The notes beneath the pieces are model-generated. The model saw only the letters and a list, made by a program, of their open reading frames with translations. It was not told the DNA's origin and did no database searches. Positions 26,978 to 36,037 of a stretch of 64,000 bases of DNA are shown here, in pieces. This DNA is from Bacteroidota bacterium (GTDB lineage: Bacteria; Bacteroidota; Bacteroidia; Bacteroidales; Cfx3-03). The DNA lies in NCBI GenBank assembly GCA_013390605.1, contig JACAUB010000001.1, forward strand, positions 1,541,105 to 1,605,104, in the 5' to 3' direction. Made by a program: the position numbers and the translations under genes. How positions within the stretch are numbered: position 1 is the stretch's first letter; each line of letters begins with the position of its first letter.

Positions 26978-27979
26978 TTATTTTATTAATGGCACACTCA
27001 CAGAAAATATTTTGTCGGATTGATCAACGATGATGGATTTCCCTGAAAGAAGCTCACTTCGTTGATTTAGGTTTTTAAGTCCGATGCCTGTGCTATTACT
27101 GCTTTTTTGCAGTGCTAATGTATTGGATATTTTCAGATAATCGTTTTGAATTTCAATAACGATCTGAACCGGAAATTGTCGGTTTATCTTATTATGCTTT
27201 ATGACATTTTCGATTAAAAACTGTGTACAGAGTGTTGGTATTTTGGCATTTATGTCGTGCGGCACATTGAAAGCGATGATTAACTTATCTTCAAATCTCA
27301 TTTTTAAAAGATAAATATAGTCTTCAGCAAAATTCAATTCTTCTGTTAGCAATACTTTGTTGTTTTCCTGCATTTTCAATACATATCGGAAGACCCTAGA
27401 AAGTTTATCGATAAAAACCTCACTTTTTTCGGGGCTTTCTTGTACTAATCCACTCAATGTATTTAGTGTATTGAAGAAAAAGTGAGGATTGATTTGTTGC
27501 ATGAGTCCTGTAACTTGACTGCTCAAATGCTTATTCTGTAGTTCGGTATATGCATTTTTGATTTCTTGGTTTTCGATATTTTTTTTATAAAATTTAACAG
27601 CAAAAAAGCTCATCAATAATATTGTAAAATTGCGAACAAATTCATCTCTTACATAAAAACCAACAGGTATATGTGTTGCAAATTTCCAGATAGGACGATG
27701 AATACAAATACTTACCAGGCTAATCAGAAAAAGAAATAACAAATTATAAGTAATTTTCTGAGACATAGCTATTTTACTCCATTTTATATTTAACCAGAAG
27801 CTGGAATAAAAAATTACAATTACCAATAAGAAGAGTACACTTACATCCATTAATCTTAAGATGAAATTTTTTTCACCTAATTGATCCATTGCTATTAATA
27901 AAGGAATTAGGGTAAGTAATAAACTGCCTGTCAATGAATAAAGAAAAATGTATTTTTTGTCTGGGAAAAGATTTTCCAT
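26978..27979 (-). CDS. LytS/YehU-type sensor histidine kinase
   Basis: 333 aa. Four hydrophobic segments in the first about 150 residues (no periplasmic sensor domain of size), a helical linker, then a His_kinase domain with QINPHFFFNTLNTLSGL carrying the phospho-acceptor His, and an HATPase region with N (FLIENVIKHN) and G box (TGIGLKNLNQR). The open frame begins at 28039, but the ATG at 27979 (MENLFPDKK) just before the first membrane helix is the likely start. Partner of the LytTR regulator directly downstream (7-nt gap). The signal is unknown, probably membrane-embedded or lipid-like. Confidence 0.93.
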   Translation of the reverse strand: MENLFPDKKYIFLYSLTGSLLLTLIPLLIAMDQLGEKNFILRLMDVSVLFLLVIVIFYSSFWLNIKWSKIAMSQKITYNLLFLFLISLVSICIHRPIWKFATHIPVGFYVRDEFVRNFTILLMSFFAVKFYKKNIENQEIKNAYTELQNKHLSSQVTGLMQQINPHFFFNTLNTLSGLVQESPEKSEVFIDKLSRVFRYVLKMQENNKVLLTEELNFAEDYIYLLKMRFEDKLIIAFNVPHDINAKIPTLCTQFLIENVIKHNKINRQFPVQIVIEIQNDYLKISNTLALQKSSNSTGIGLKNLNQRSELLSGKSIIVDQSDKIFSVSVPLIK

Positions 27980-28048
27980 AAACAATCTGTTTAAATTAAG
28001 ATGGGGCAGAATAAAATATTTTGCCCCATAAAAATACAAATAACAATG

Positions 28049-28990
28049 CTATTTTAAATAGCTATTCAAGAAAGAAATTACCTTCGCGTAATTAGCAGTC
28101 GTTGTAAACAGACTTCCTCCATGAGCAGCACCTGCAATTAATTCAAAACTAACTGTTGATGATCCTTTTACAGTAACTAATGCATTGTAGAAATTTTTAC
28201 TTTGTGTGTAAGGAATATTTCTATCAAGATCGCCTACTTGAATAAAGAATGCAGCATCATCAGAAGTGATATAGGTTGTTGGATTTGCTTTTGCAACCTG
28301 GGTCGGAATTGTTTGTACAGCAGCCCCCATCATCAGTGATTCAGGTGAATTCGCTGCATTAGTTGAGATTGTAAATCCGAGTGCAGATGCTTCTGCATCC
28401 ATTGTTAGAAAGTTAATCGGACCAAACCAATCGACAGAAGCCAATACTTTTGAAGAAAAAGTGCTATTTCCTAATTCTGCTCCTTCTAATTCAGAAATAC
28501 CACCTGAAGTTCCTAAAAGAGCCGAAAGATTTCCGCCTGCCGAACCACCCCAAGAAGCAATTTTATCAGGATTCAATTTATACTTTGTTGAATTTGCCCG
28601 CAAAAAACGAACAGCTGCTTTACAATCTTGAATTTGGGCAGGAAATTGTGCTTCACCACTTAAACGATAATTAACAGATACAGCTGCATATCCATTTGCT
28701 ACTAATACAGCTGCATCAGCTGCTTCATCACTCTTATCACCCATTAAAAAAGCCCCTCCATGAATTAATACTACAACCGGAAATGGTCCTGAACCAGAGG
28801 GTAGATAAATATCCATTTTTTCAGCAGATGAAGTTGCAGCATAAACGATATTTGTATAGGTTGTACCAGTAGCTGTTGTCGTTGTAGTGGGTGTACTTGT
28901 ATCTGTGGCTGTTGTTGAGTCGATGTTTTTTGCACAAGAGTTAACTAAAACCAGGCAGCCAAAGACCAGAATTAATGATATTTTCTTCAT
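28049..28990 (-). CDS. Lipoprotein alpha/beta hydrolase (esterase), copy 1
   Basis: 313 aa, lipobox near VNSC (Cys19), then a Thr-rich linker (24-45) and an esterase/lipase of the HSL-BD-FAE-like group. Oxyanion HGGAF (77-81), nucleophile S150 in GGSAGG, Asp254 or Asp256 in VGDLDRN, His290 in GAAHGG. Such enzymes cleave acetyl or feruloyl esters from glycans, or short lipid esters; here the substrate is unknown. A close tandem relative lies upstream (29208-30113), differing mainly in the N-terminus: this one is lipid-anchored with a linker, the other is soluble. It lies 69 nt upstream of the kinase gene. Confidence 0.9.
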   Translation of the reverse strand: MKKISLILVFGCLVLVNSCAKNIDSTTATDTSTPTTTTTATGTTYTNIVYAATSSAEKMDIYLPSGSGPFPVVVLIHGGAFLMGDKSDEAADAAVLVANGYAAVSVNYRLSGEAQFPAQIQDCKAAVRFLRANSTKYKLNPDKIASWGGSAGGNLSALLGTSGGISELEGAELGNSTFSSKVLASVDWFGPINFLTMDAEASALGFTISTNAANSPESLMMGAAVQTIPTQVAKANPTTYITSDDAAFFIQVGDLDRNIPYTQSKNFYNALVTVKGSSTVSFELIAGAAHGGSLFTTTANYAKVISFLNSYLK

Positions 28991-29173
28991 GTTTATGGAT
29001 TTTTAAGTGAATGACAATGCAATGTTAGGTAGTTTACTTTTTCTGATCTTTTTTAAAAACATGGAGTGTAATTATTAGGCAATGAAACGAAGTAAACACT
29101 ATATGAAACGTTTTTGAGGATCATTAATACAAGTAATAGGCAAATAGTTTTATAGATATTATTATCAAAAAAA

Positions 29174-29199
29174 ATGGAGTAAATAAAAATTTACTCCAT
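29174..29199 (-). terminator. Terminator of esterase copy 2
   Basis: ATGGAGTAAAT / ATTTACTCCAT with a 4-nt loop (11-bp perfect stem), and a minus-strand T run after it (TTTTTTTTGAT). It separates the two tandem esterase genes into two transcripts, at least in part. Confidence 0.8.
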
Positions 29200-29207
29200 A
29201 ATCCCCC

Positions 29208-30113
29208 TTATTTTAAATACTTATTTAAAAATGCAATTAGCTTATTCATATTAGATATTGAAGAAAATTGAGGTCCTCCATGCCCTGCTCCTTTTAGCAA
29301 TTCAAAATCAACATTTGCACTTCCCTTTACGGCAACTAATGCATTGTAAAAATTTTTGCTTTGTGTATACGGAATATTTCTATCTGTATCTCCAACCTGA
29401 ATAAGAAATGCAGCATCATCTTTGGTAATATATGTTGTAGGATTTGCTTTAGCAACCAGATCAGGAATGGTTTGAACAGCAGCACCCATTAGCTTTGATT
29501 CAGGCGATCGCTCTGAATTTGTACCAATAGTAAAGCCAAGCGTAGCTGCTTCAGCATCCATTGTTAAAAAGTTAATTGGACCAAACCAATCAACCGAGGC
29601 TGTTACCCTCGAGGAAAAAGAACTATTTCCTAATTCTGACCCTTCAAGTTCAGGAATATCTCCTGATGTACCCAACAGAGCAGATAGATTTCCGCCTGCA
29701 GATGCACCCCATGAAGCAATCTTATCAGGATTTAATTTATACTTTGTTGCGTTTGCCCTCAAAAAACGAATAGCGGCTTTACAGTCTTGAATCTGAGCCG
29801 GGAATCGGGCTTCTTCGCTCAGCCTATAGTTGATAGAGACTGCTGCAAAACCATTTTTTACTAATGTTTCAGCATCACGTGACTCGTGGTTTTTATCACC
29901 AAACATAAAAGCACCGCCATGTATTATTACTACAACAGGGAAAGGTCCCTCTCCTAGAGGTAAATAGATGTCTAATTTTTGAGTAGCTGATTTAGTAGCA
30001 TATGCAACATCGGAATAAGTGGCATTTGAGGACGTCCCTAGAAAATCTCTTTGAGAGTATAGTTGAAAAAAAAGAAGACAACTAAATACATAAATTAACG
30101 ATATCGTTTTCAT
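29208..30113 (-). CDS. Secreted alpha/beta hydrolase (esterase), copy 2
   Basis: 301 aa. Signal peptide MKTISLIYVFSCLLFFQLYSQ, ending without a lipobox. The body is very similar to the neighbour at 28049-28990: HGGAF oxyanion, WGASAGG nucleophile, VGDTDRN acid, GAGHGG histidine. The pair clearly arose by tandem duplication. This copy lacks the Thr-rich linker and lipid anchor, so the two would act in different places. The longer frame to 30143 is rejected because it adds a charged lead before the signal peptide. Confidence 0.9.
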   Translation of the reverse strand: MKTISLIYVFSCLLFFQLYSQRDFLGTSSNATYSDVAYATKSATQKLDIYLPLGEGPFPVVVIIHGGAFMFGDKNHESRDAETLVKNGFAAVSINYRLSEEARFPAQIQDCKAAIRFLRANATKYKLNPDKIASWGASAGGNLSALLGTSGDIPELEGSELGNSSFSSRVTASVDWFGPINFLTMDAEAATLGFTIGTNSERSPESKLMGAAVQTIPDLVAKANPTTYITKDDAAFLIQVGDTDRNIPYTQSKNFYNALVAVKGSANVDFELLKGAGHGGPQFSSISNMNKLIAFLNKYLK

Positions 30114-30573
30114 ATTAATTTTTTTGGATGAATAATATTGCAATGATAGCTGACTTACTGCTTCGGATTAAAGAAAAGATAGTGAAGTGTCATAATTTGC
30201 ATTTAAAACCATTTAAATATAAAATGAAGTGTTTTACGATTTCAATATGTGAGTTAAGTCTCTTGATAAAAAGGGTTACTTTTTATTATAGTGTTGGTAA
30301 AAAGCCTCTTTGAAGAAAAGTAACCTTAAAATACAGAAGAAATAATCTGTATTACCACACACCATTATGGAATTTAATCCTCAAACATGGGGCGCAGATA
30401 CTATTTTATTCTAATTGTAATCTAGTTTCTGTGTAAATACAATTTTGTTAGTTACTGCATCGAGTTGAGTATGTGGAATTCTTTTCGCACCTAAAAAAGC
30501 CTTCAATATACTTTACTTTTATTGAGGAGATTTTTGAAACTGGGTGCCTGATAGTATATTTGTAGATGTTATA
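30114..30573. other. Gene-free stretch before the transposase remnant
   Basis: About 460 nt of AT-rich sequence. The short frame at 30128-30313 has no support. A TATATTTG element at 30554-30561 precedes the transposase remnant and may have been its promoter. Confidence 0.5.
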
Positions 30574-30960
30574 AGACAAAAGAGAAATTCTTCGGGCAGT
30601 GTTACAGTGCAGATTGTTTCAAAATCATTGGAGAAATACAACCTTGTTGAAAATTACAAAAATCTTTGGCATATAGAAAAAACCTTTAGAATATCAAAAG
30701 CGGATCCAATAATATGACCGAATTACTACAGACTCAGAAAAAGAAGAGATGCTTATATATGTATTCCATTCACGGTATATTGCATTTATTATGGAATGGG
30801 AAGGGGCTCTACAAAGAAAAATAAAGAAATTCGCAGAACTAACCATAATATCTATCAAATCAAATACGTACTTCCATAATCTAACCACATCAGATCAATA
30901 TTGTTGAAAATGGATGATTAAAAGTGGAATTATTCCAAATTGTCATCAAAGATTTCTATG
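30574..30960 (+). pseudogene. Decayed IS1634-type (IS4 superfamily) transposase
   Basis: Reads KRNSSGSVTVQIVSKS, a typical transposase N-terminus of this family, then jumps straight to the C-terminal block NLWHIEKTFRISKADP, YRLRKRRDAYICIPF, NHNIYQIKYVLP and SNHIRSILLKMDD, with in-frame stops in between and after. The central DDE region is gone, so an internal deletion plus point decay. No clear terminal inverted repeats were found. It is inactive. Confidence 0.75.
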
Positions 30961-30982
30961 GTGTCTCAAAACTGAAAACAAA

Positions 30983-31007
30983 AATAAAGCCCGAATCTCA
31001 ATTCTAT
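30983..31007. repeat. 25-bp direct repeat, right copy
   Basis: Identical to 26040-26064. Here it forms the left arm and most of the loop of an intact terminator (30986-31026). Confidence 0.9.
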
Positions 31008-31026
31008 GAAAGAGATCCGGGCTTTT
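30986..31026. terminator. Terminator at the 3' end of the GH38 gene
   Basis: AAAGCCCGAATCTC (30986-30999) pairs with GAGATCCGGGCTTTT (31012-31026) with one mismatch. A-rich on the left and T-rich on the right, so bidirectional; it follows the GH38 stop by 35 nt. Confidence 0.8.
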
Positions 31027-31061
31027 GATGTTTGTTATTGTGGTTGTAAGGGGTCTTTGTT

Positions 31062-34000
31062 TTATCTTAGTGCTACAGGCTTATTGTCCTTGAAGTCATC
31101 GTAAAGCGGTTGTAACGGAGTTACATCTTCATTGGTATTATTGGCTACAGTGATTGCAAAGATTTTGATATTCTCATTCTTTGGAAGGGTTACACTTTTA
31201 GCACCTTTAGGAAGATTGATCTCGTATTTGTAGAGGTAGCTATACTGATAGGCTTCGTTAGCTTTTGCCGAATGACAATGTGATGCATACCATGCAATAT
31301 TATCAAGTTTGCTGAATGCGTTTGTAATTTCAGTCACTTTTTGATTGTTTTCGGTTAGCTTACGCCCGTAGTGCTGTCCTACAAATCCGGTCCAATCCTG
31401 AACGCCAAGTTGTACGATCTGCTTTCCTACTTTCAATTCACCTTGTGTGTCTTTAGTTGCTGCAGCTAAGATGTAAAGTTTGTTATAATCGCCAGCTGGA
31501 AGGGCTATTGTCTGACCTTTTGCTGCTACTATATTCTTAGCTCCATCAGTTGTACTTCCCATTTTGAAGTTGATGTCTTCACTTGTAATTTCAGCAGGAA
31601 CGAGTTCTGCAGGTAGTGTTAATCCGTTTGCCATGTTTCCATCAGCTCTGTTGTTATCTGAGCTGATCGCATCCTGGTTGAAAGGAAGTGTTACACTTTT
31701 TTGTTCTGGTTTTGCAAGTGCTACTGTAGCCTTTTCAAACTTAACTGCAAAGCTGCGGATTAAGAACTTGGTCATATCGAAGTTGAGGGTTCCATTAGCG
31801 AAATCAGCATCGCCAATCTTTTTCTCTTGTCCGTTTACTTCATAAGCATCAACAATTTTACCAGGGAAGCTAACAGAAACACCGTTTGCATTTTTACCAT
31901 ATAGCTCGTTTACACGGACAATATAGTAATCGCTCTCTTCGGCTTTCTTAAATGCCATGATGTCTACTTTGTTTGTGTTTAGCTTAACCATTGAGAGTTC
32001 TTTACCAATGGCTCCGTCGTGTTTAGCTGTTTCGAAACCAATCATTGGCGCATTGATAAAGCTGCCTTGCCATGGTGTCATTGCATGTACCCAGTCGCCT
32101 ACGTGTGCATAGATGGCGTATTTGAAATCATGGATTCCCCAGTCTTGTGAACCTTGATAAACAAAATCCTTTGCTTTTGGGGTATACATAAGCGTTAGAC
32201 GCAGTGTGTTATTATCAGGCTTGTCTGATCCATATTTACAATCTTCTAAAATAGAAACACCATAATTGTTAGGTCTATCGGTAAGATCGATCCATTGACG
32301 TCCGGGGACTTCAAACTTAACCTCGTTGTTGTTTGTACGTTGAATGGCAGCAGTATTCAATCCGTAAGTAGCATACTCATTATTAACAGTGGTTGGGAAA
32401 GCAGCTTTTAAACTTACTTCTTTTGACTGCCAGTCAATTTTATTGCTTACTTCAATTCGTTTACCAGCTTCGCCGGTAGCAAGACTGATGATTTGTGTGA
32501 TTTCTGAATTCAGTCCTTTTTTAGTAACTGCTAATGCTACACGTACGGGTCCTTGTTCAACAATTTTAACGCTGACTTCTTTATTCATGAAGTCAATCGG
32601 AGGATTCTTACGGTCTTTCCAATCCATGTTCCAAGCTGGCCATTCGTTTGGATTTTCTTTTAAGAACTCTAGTGAAGCTGGTTTTGCCAGTACTTCTTTT
32701 AATGCTGTTTTGTCGAAGATGCTTGCGATATCGCCATTAGCATCGATCTTTATTTTGAAGTAGCTGTTTTCTAAGGTTTGGTTTGTAGCTTCCAGATCTG
32801 AACCAGTAGCTTTTTCTTTGGATTCGCGTACATCGAAAACTGAAAGTCCTGCTGAAGGTAGCTTGGCTAAAAAGATTACGGTTACCTTGTTTCCTTTTGT
32901 AGCAATGATTTGTGAAGGGACAACGTTTCCGTTTTTATCAAACACCTTAACATTGGCAGGTAGTTTTGCATAAGTAAGTTCAGTTGTAACTACGTCTTCA
33001 CGATCGATGGCTACAGGATTATAAACTACTACGGCTTTTCCTTCTACTTGTGTATTTAGTCCGTGAGCAATAGCGCTAACTGAGTTCTTTACAACTTCGG
33101 AGAAGCCATTCATGGCAATGAATTCATCATTCCATGCGTAAGTATAAGCTTTAACAGTACTTGTGCCGGGAAGGATATCGTGGAACTGACTGCCTAATAC
33201 AAGATCCCATGAATTATTGATTTTATTCAAAGGATATGCAGCTCCACCAAACCAATCGGCTATAGAAGCTAATTGTTCAGCCGACTTAGCCAGTTGTTCG
33301 TTCTTTCTGTTCGCACGTTTCATAAATGATGCAGAGGTCATAGAACCTGCACTATGTTCGGTTAGCAGTAAATCACCTGCAAAAGTTGGTAACTTATCAC
33401 GAAGCGCTGGTGTAATATCTTTGAAAATCTGATCGGAAGGAGTTAAGACTACTTTGAAATTGCTGTCGTCATGTCTAACACTATTTACAGCATTTTTAAC
33501 ATCTTTCTCTCTCGGAGCTCCTCCGATATCACCGGTACCATAGTAACGGAAGTCGAAACCAATGCCATATTTTCTGACATTGCTGTTCATTCGTTCGGCC
33601 CATTCTTTGTCTTTATCTAATCTATCGACAACGCTACTAGTATAACTGGTTGCATTTAATGCTGCCAGTAAACCTTTTCCATCAGGACCTTCCCATACGC
33701 CTACATTGAAAGGAACGCCATTTGTAGAGCGCCATGTGAGTTTTTGGGTAGAGAAACCTAATAGGCCTGCATGACCCCAAACAGAAGGCATGGTGGCTAC
33801 GAATCCAAAACAGTCGGGAAGCATATAGTCATAGCTCTCTTTGTTAAACTCTCTTTTGAAAAAGAGGTTTCCATAAAGAACCTGGCGAAGAACTGATTCG
33901 GATGAAGAGATGTTAACTTCGCCTTCGTCAACTGAAGAACCTGAAACAAACCAACGTCCTTGTTTGATATAGTCGCTTACTTTTTTATATGAGGCCGGAT

Positions 34001-34286
34001 AGTACTCTTTCATCATATTATATCGACGTGATCCGGTAAAGTTGAATACATAATCAGGGTATTTTTCGAGGAGTTTAAAGTTGTCCTCCATGGTGTTTTT
34101 GATGTATTCATTAATGGTGGTAGGGTATTCCCAATTCCATTCGGTGTCGAGGTGGGCATAACCAATGGTGTACAATACTTTATCTTTTGAGATATCGTAT
34201 TTTTCTCTTTTATCTATTTGCTGAGCAAATAGTAAAACAGGCAATAAAACTCCTCCAATGAGGAGAAGATAAAAACGATTTTTCAT
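31062..34286 (-). CDS. GH38 family alpha-mannosidase
   Basis: 1074 aa with a signal peptide (about 1-21, LLFAQ). GH38 retaining alpha-mannosidase: zinc ligands H45 and D47 (AHLDTEWNW), nucleophile/ligand D158 (LPDCFGF), and a third His in SQFHDILPGT. Beta-rich C-terminal domains follow, as in the family. It removes alpha-linked mannose from N-glycans or mannans. This is the last gene of locus 1 and its only glycoside hydrolase, so the locus probably takes up a mannose-containing oligosaccharide. It is separated by 256 nt from the FecR gene, so it may have its own promoter. Confidence 0.94.
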   Translation of the reverse strand: MKNRFYLLLIGGVLLPVLLFAQQIDKREKYDISKDKVLYTIGYAHLDTEWNWEYPTTINEYIKNTMEDNFKLLEKYPDYVFNFTGSRRYNMMKEYYPASYKKVSDYIKQGRWFVSGSSVDEGEVNISSSESVLRQVLYGNLFFKREFNKESYDYMLPDCFGFVATMPSVWGHAGLLGFSTQKLTWRSTNGVPFNVGVWEGPDGKGLLAALNATSYTSSVVDRLDKDKEWAERMNSNVRKYGIGFDFRYYGTGDIGGAPREKDVKNAVNSVRHDDSNFKVVLTPSDQIFKDITPALRDKLPTFAGDLLLTEHSAGSMTSASFMKRANRKNEQLAKSAEQLASIADWFGGAAYPLNKINNSWDLVLGSQFHDILPGTSTVKAYTYAWNDEFIAMNGFSEVVKNSVSAIAHGLNTQVEGKAVVVYNPVAIDREDVVTTELTYAKLPANVKVFDKNGNVVPSQIIATKGNKVTVIFLAKLPSAGLSVFDVRESKEKATGSDLEATNQTLENSYFKIKIDANGDIASIFDKTALKEVLAKPASLEFLKENPNEWPAWNMDWKDRKNPPIDFMNKEVSVKIVEQGPVRVALAVTKKGLNSEITQIISLATGEAGKRIEVSNKIDWQSKEVSLKAAFPTTVNNEYATYGLNTAAIQRTNNNEVKFEVPGRQWIDLTDRPNNYGVSILEDCKYGSDKPDNNTLRLTLMYTPKAKDFVYQGSQDWGIHDFKYAIYAHVGDWVHAMTPWQGSFINAPMIGFETAKHDGAIGKELSMVKLNTNKVDIMAFKKAEESDYYIVRVNELYGKNANGVSVSFPGKIVDAYEVNGQEKKIGDADFANGTLNFDMTKFLIRSFAVKFEKATVALAKPEQKSVTLPFNQDAISSDNNRADGNMANGLTLPAELVPAEITSEDINFKMGSTTDGAKNIVAAKGQTIALPAGDYNKLYILAAATKDTQGELKVGKQIVQLGVQDWTGFVGQHYGRKLTENNQKVTEITNAFSKLDNIAWYASHCHSAKANEAYQYSYLYKYEINLPKGAKSVTLPKNENIKIFAITVANNTNEDVTPLQPLYDDFKDNKPVALR

Positions 34287-34542
34287 AGTGATTATTTATT
34301 TTTTAGTTGGGGGTTTCGAAGGAATATCCTTTTAATGGAGGGGTATTTAGTTTTATATGTATTAATCATAAGATGAAAGCCTGATGTTGATTAATAAGGT
34401 GATAAAATTACATTTTTTATATGTACGAACAAACTTGAGCCAGAATAAATTAATTCATTTGGAGCGGTTTCAGCGTATCGTTTGATTTTTTTAATAAAGT
34501 ACATAACCCTAAAAATGACTGATGTGAAGTGTCGATATGCAT

Positions 34543-35703
34543 TTATCTTTTGTCATTTCGTGCTTTAATATGGATTGTACGGTGATCTACAGTATATTCA
34601 AAAGGCGTAGTATAGCGCATTGCATTTAACGCCTGTTCGATTGTTTCATTTTCAAAGATCCCTCTAAACCTGTACTTTTGAACTTCGGGTGATTCAAAAA
34701 CAATTTTAATATCATACCATCTTTCGAGCATGTGTGATACAGATTCAAATGTTTCATCTTTAAAGATTAGCTTTTGATCTTTCCATGCAATCTGTTTTTC
34801 AAGATTGGTTTCTGCATACAGAAATACATTCTCTGGTGTAATGGTAGCAATACGGGAAACGCTGGGTTGTGTTATTACTTTTTGATTAATGGGTGTTGAT
34901 TTTGATTCAACTTCTTTTGTTTCAGCTATTGAGTCTGATTTGTAGATTACAGCTCTTTGATTAGGCTTAAGAAATAACGGAGTTGTATTTTCATTACTAG
35001 ATATTTTTTGAATACTGAGTGATCCGGTTACAAGTGTTGTTTCGATGGTGTTTTCATCAGAATAGCTTTTAACATTGAATTCTGTTCCGAAGACTTTTAT
35101 ATCAACATTTGCAATATGAACAATGAATTGATGGCGCTTATCTTTATGTACTTTAAAATAGGCTTCACCGATTAACTTAACATCACGTGTAGCATTTCCA
35201 AAATCGGTAGCATAGGTTAATGTGCTTTCTGAGTTAAGCCAAACCTCGGTTCCATCGGGAAGAAATACTTTCGATTTTTGTCCTTTTCCTACTACTGTTT
35301 TGCAAATACCAGAAGGTCCATTTTTTAAATAGTATTTGGAGAGCAGTACTCCTCCAAAGCCACTGATGGTAATTAGTAATGCTATTACTGCAGCAATTCT
35401 GGCTATGTTATTAAAAGAAGAGGGTAATAAAGACTGAAACGCTAATTGCAGACGACTTTGACGGTCGATGGACTGCATAAACCTTTTATAGTCCTGCGCT
35501 TTTGTTGAAGATTGTGTCTTATTGGCTTTTGATAGTAACCGGATAATATTGGATGCTTTTTCGCCACTGATCACTTGCTCCGGGTGCCGAATAAAATAAT
35601 TTTCCCACAATTCTTTATCATAGGAGTTCGTTTCCAGCGCATATGCCTGAAATGATGGGTTAAGTACAAACTCTTCAATAGAATAAGTTTCGTGGTTTTC
35701 CAT
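34543..35703 (-). CDS. FecR-family anti-sigma factor, locus 1
   Basis: 386 aa. Cytoplasmic N-terminal part (1-105), one membrane helix (about 106-125, NIARIAAVIALLITISGFGG), FecR domain (about 135-240, 'VFLPDGTEVWLNSESTLTYATDF'), and a C-terminal DUF4974 domain (about 295-386). It should hold the ECF sigma factor inactive until SusC signals through its N-terminal domain. Oddly, it lies downstream of SusC and SusD, not beside the sigma gene as in locus 2, and a terminator at 35979-36025 separates it from SusD. It therefore seems to be its own transcription unit. Confidence 0.94.
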   Translation of the reverse strand: MENHETYSIEEFVLNPSFQAYALETNSYDKELWENYFIRHPEQVISGEKASNIIRLLSKANKTQSSTKAQDYKRFMQSIDRQSRLQLAFQSLLPSSFNNIARIAAVIALLITISGFGGVLLSKYYLKNGPSGICKTVVGKGQKSKVFLPDGTEVWLNSESTLTYATDFGNATRDVKLIGEAYFKVHKDKRHQFIVHIANVDIKVFGTEFNVKSYSDENTIETTLVTGSLSIQKISSNENTTPLFLKPNQRAVIYKSDSIAETKEVESKSTPINQKVITQPSVSRIATITPENVFLYAETNLEKQIAWKDQKLIFKDETFESVSHMLERWYDIKIVFESPEVQKYRFRGIFENETIEQALNAMRYTTPFEYTVDHRTIHIKARNDKR

Positions 35704-35978
35704 GTTAAATTAAATTTGAGCAGACGTAATAGTGTAACTTTATGCTCATATAGATACACGTTAAAATTACTGTTTTATACTCTATTTTTTTAAGAAAAAG
35801 TATAAAAAAACAGACAAGTTAAAAAGATAAAATAGCTAAAGATAAATGGGTATGTATCTTTAACTATTTCAATATTTCATGTAAATACAAATAGTTAAAT
35901 TCTCATCGTTTGATATTTTTTCTTAAAAATTTTATTTTTTTGAAAGCGATTGAAAACTTTGAGGTTTTAAGATTAAAA
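35704..35978. other. Spacer upstream of fecR, locus 1
   Basis: AT-rich, about 275 nt, holding a 15-bp inverted repeat at 35830-35869 and no gene. The promoter of the FecR gene must be here; no perfect TAnnTTTG was found on the minus strand. Confidence 0.5.
35830..35869. repeat. Inverted repeat upstream of fecR
   Basis: AAATAGCTAAAGATA (35830-35844) and TATCTTTAACTATTT (35855-35869) pair with one mismatch around a 10-nt loop. It could be a regulator site or leader structure; no T run follows on the minus strand. Confidence 0.65.
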
Positions 35979-36025
35979 AAAAGAAGAGAGACTGGCTGTT
36001 ATAATTAAATAGTCTCTCTTCTTTT
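35979..36025 (-). terminator. Terminator after susD, locus 1
   Basis: Perfect 15-bp stem (35979-35993 with 36011-36025) followed on the minus strand by a run of T. It ends the susC-susD transcript 12 nt after the stop codon. Confidence 0.88.
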
Positions 36026-36037
36026 TTGATTATTTTA

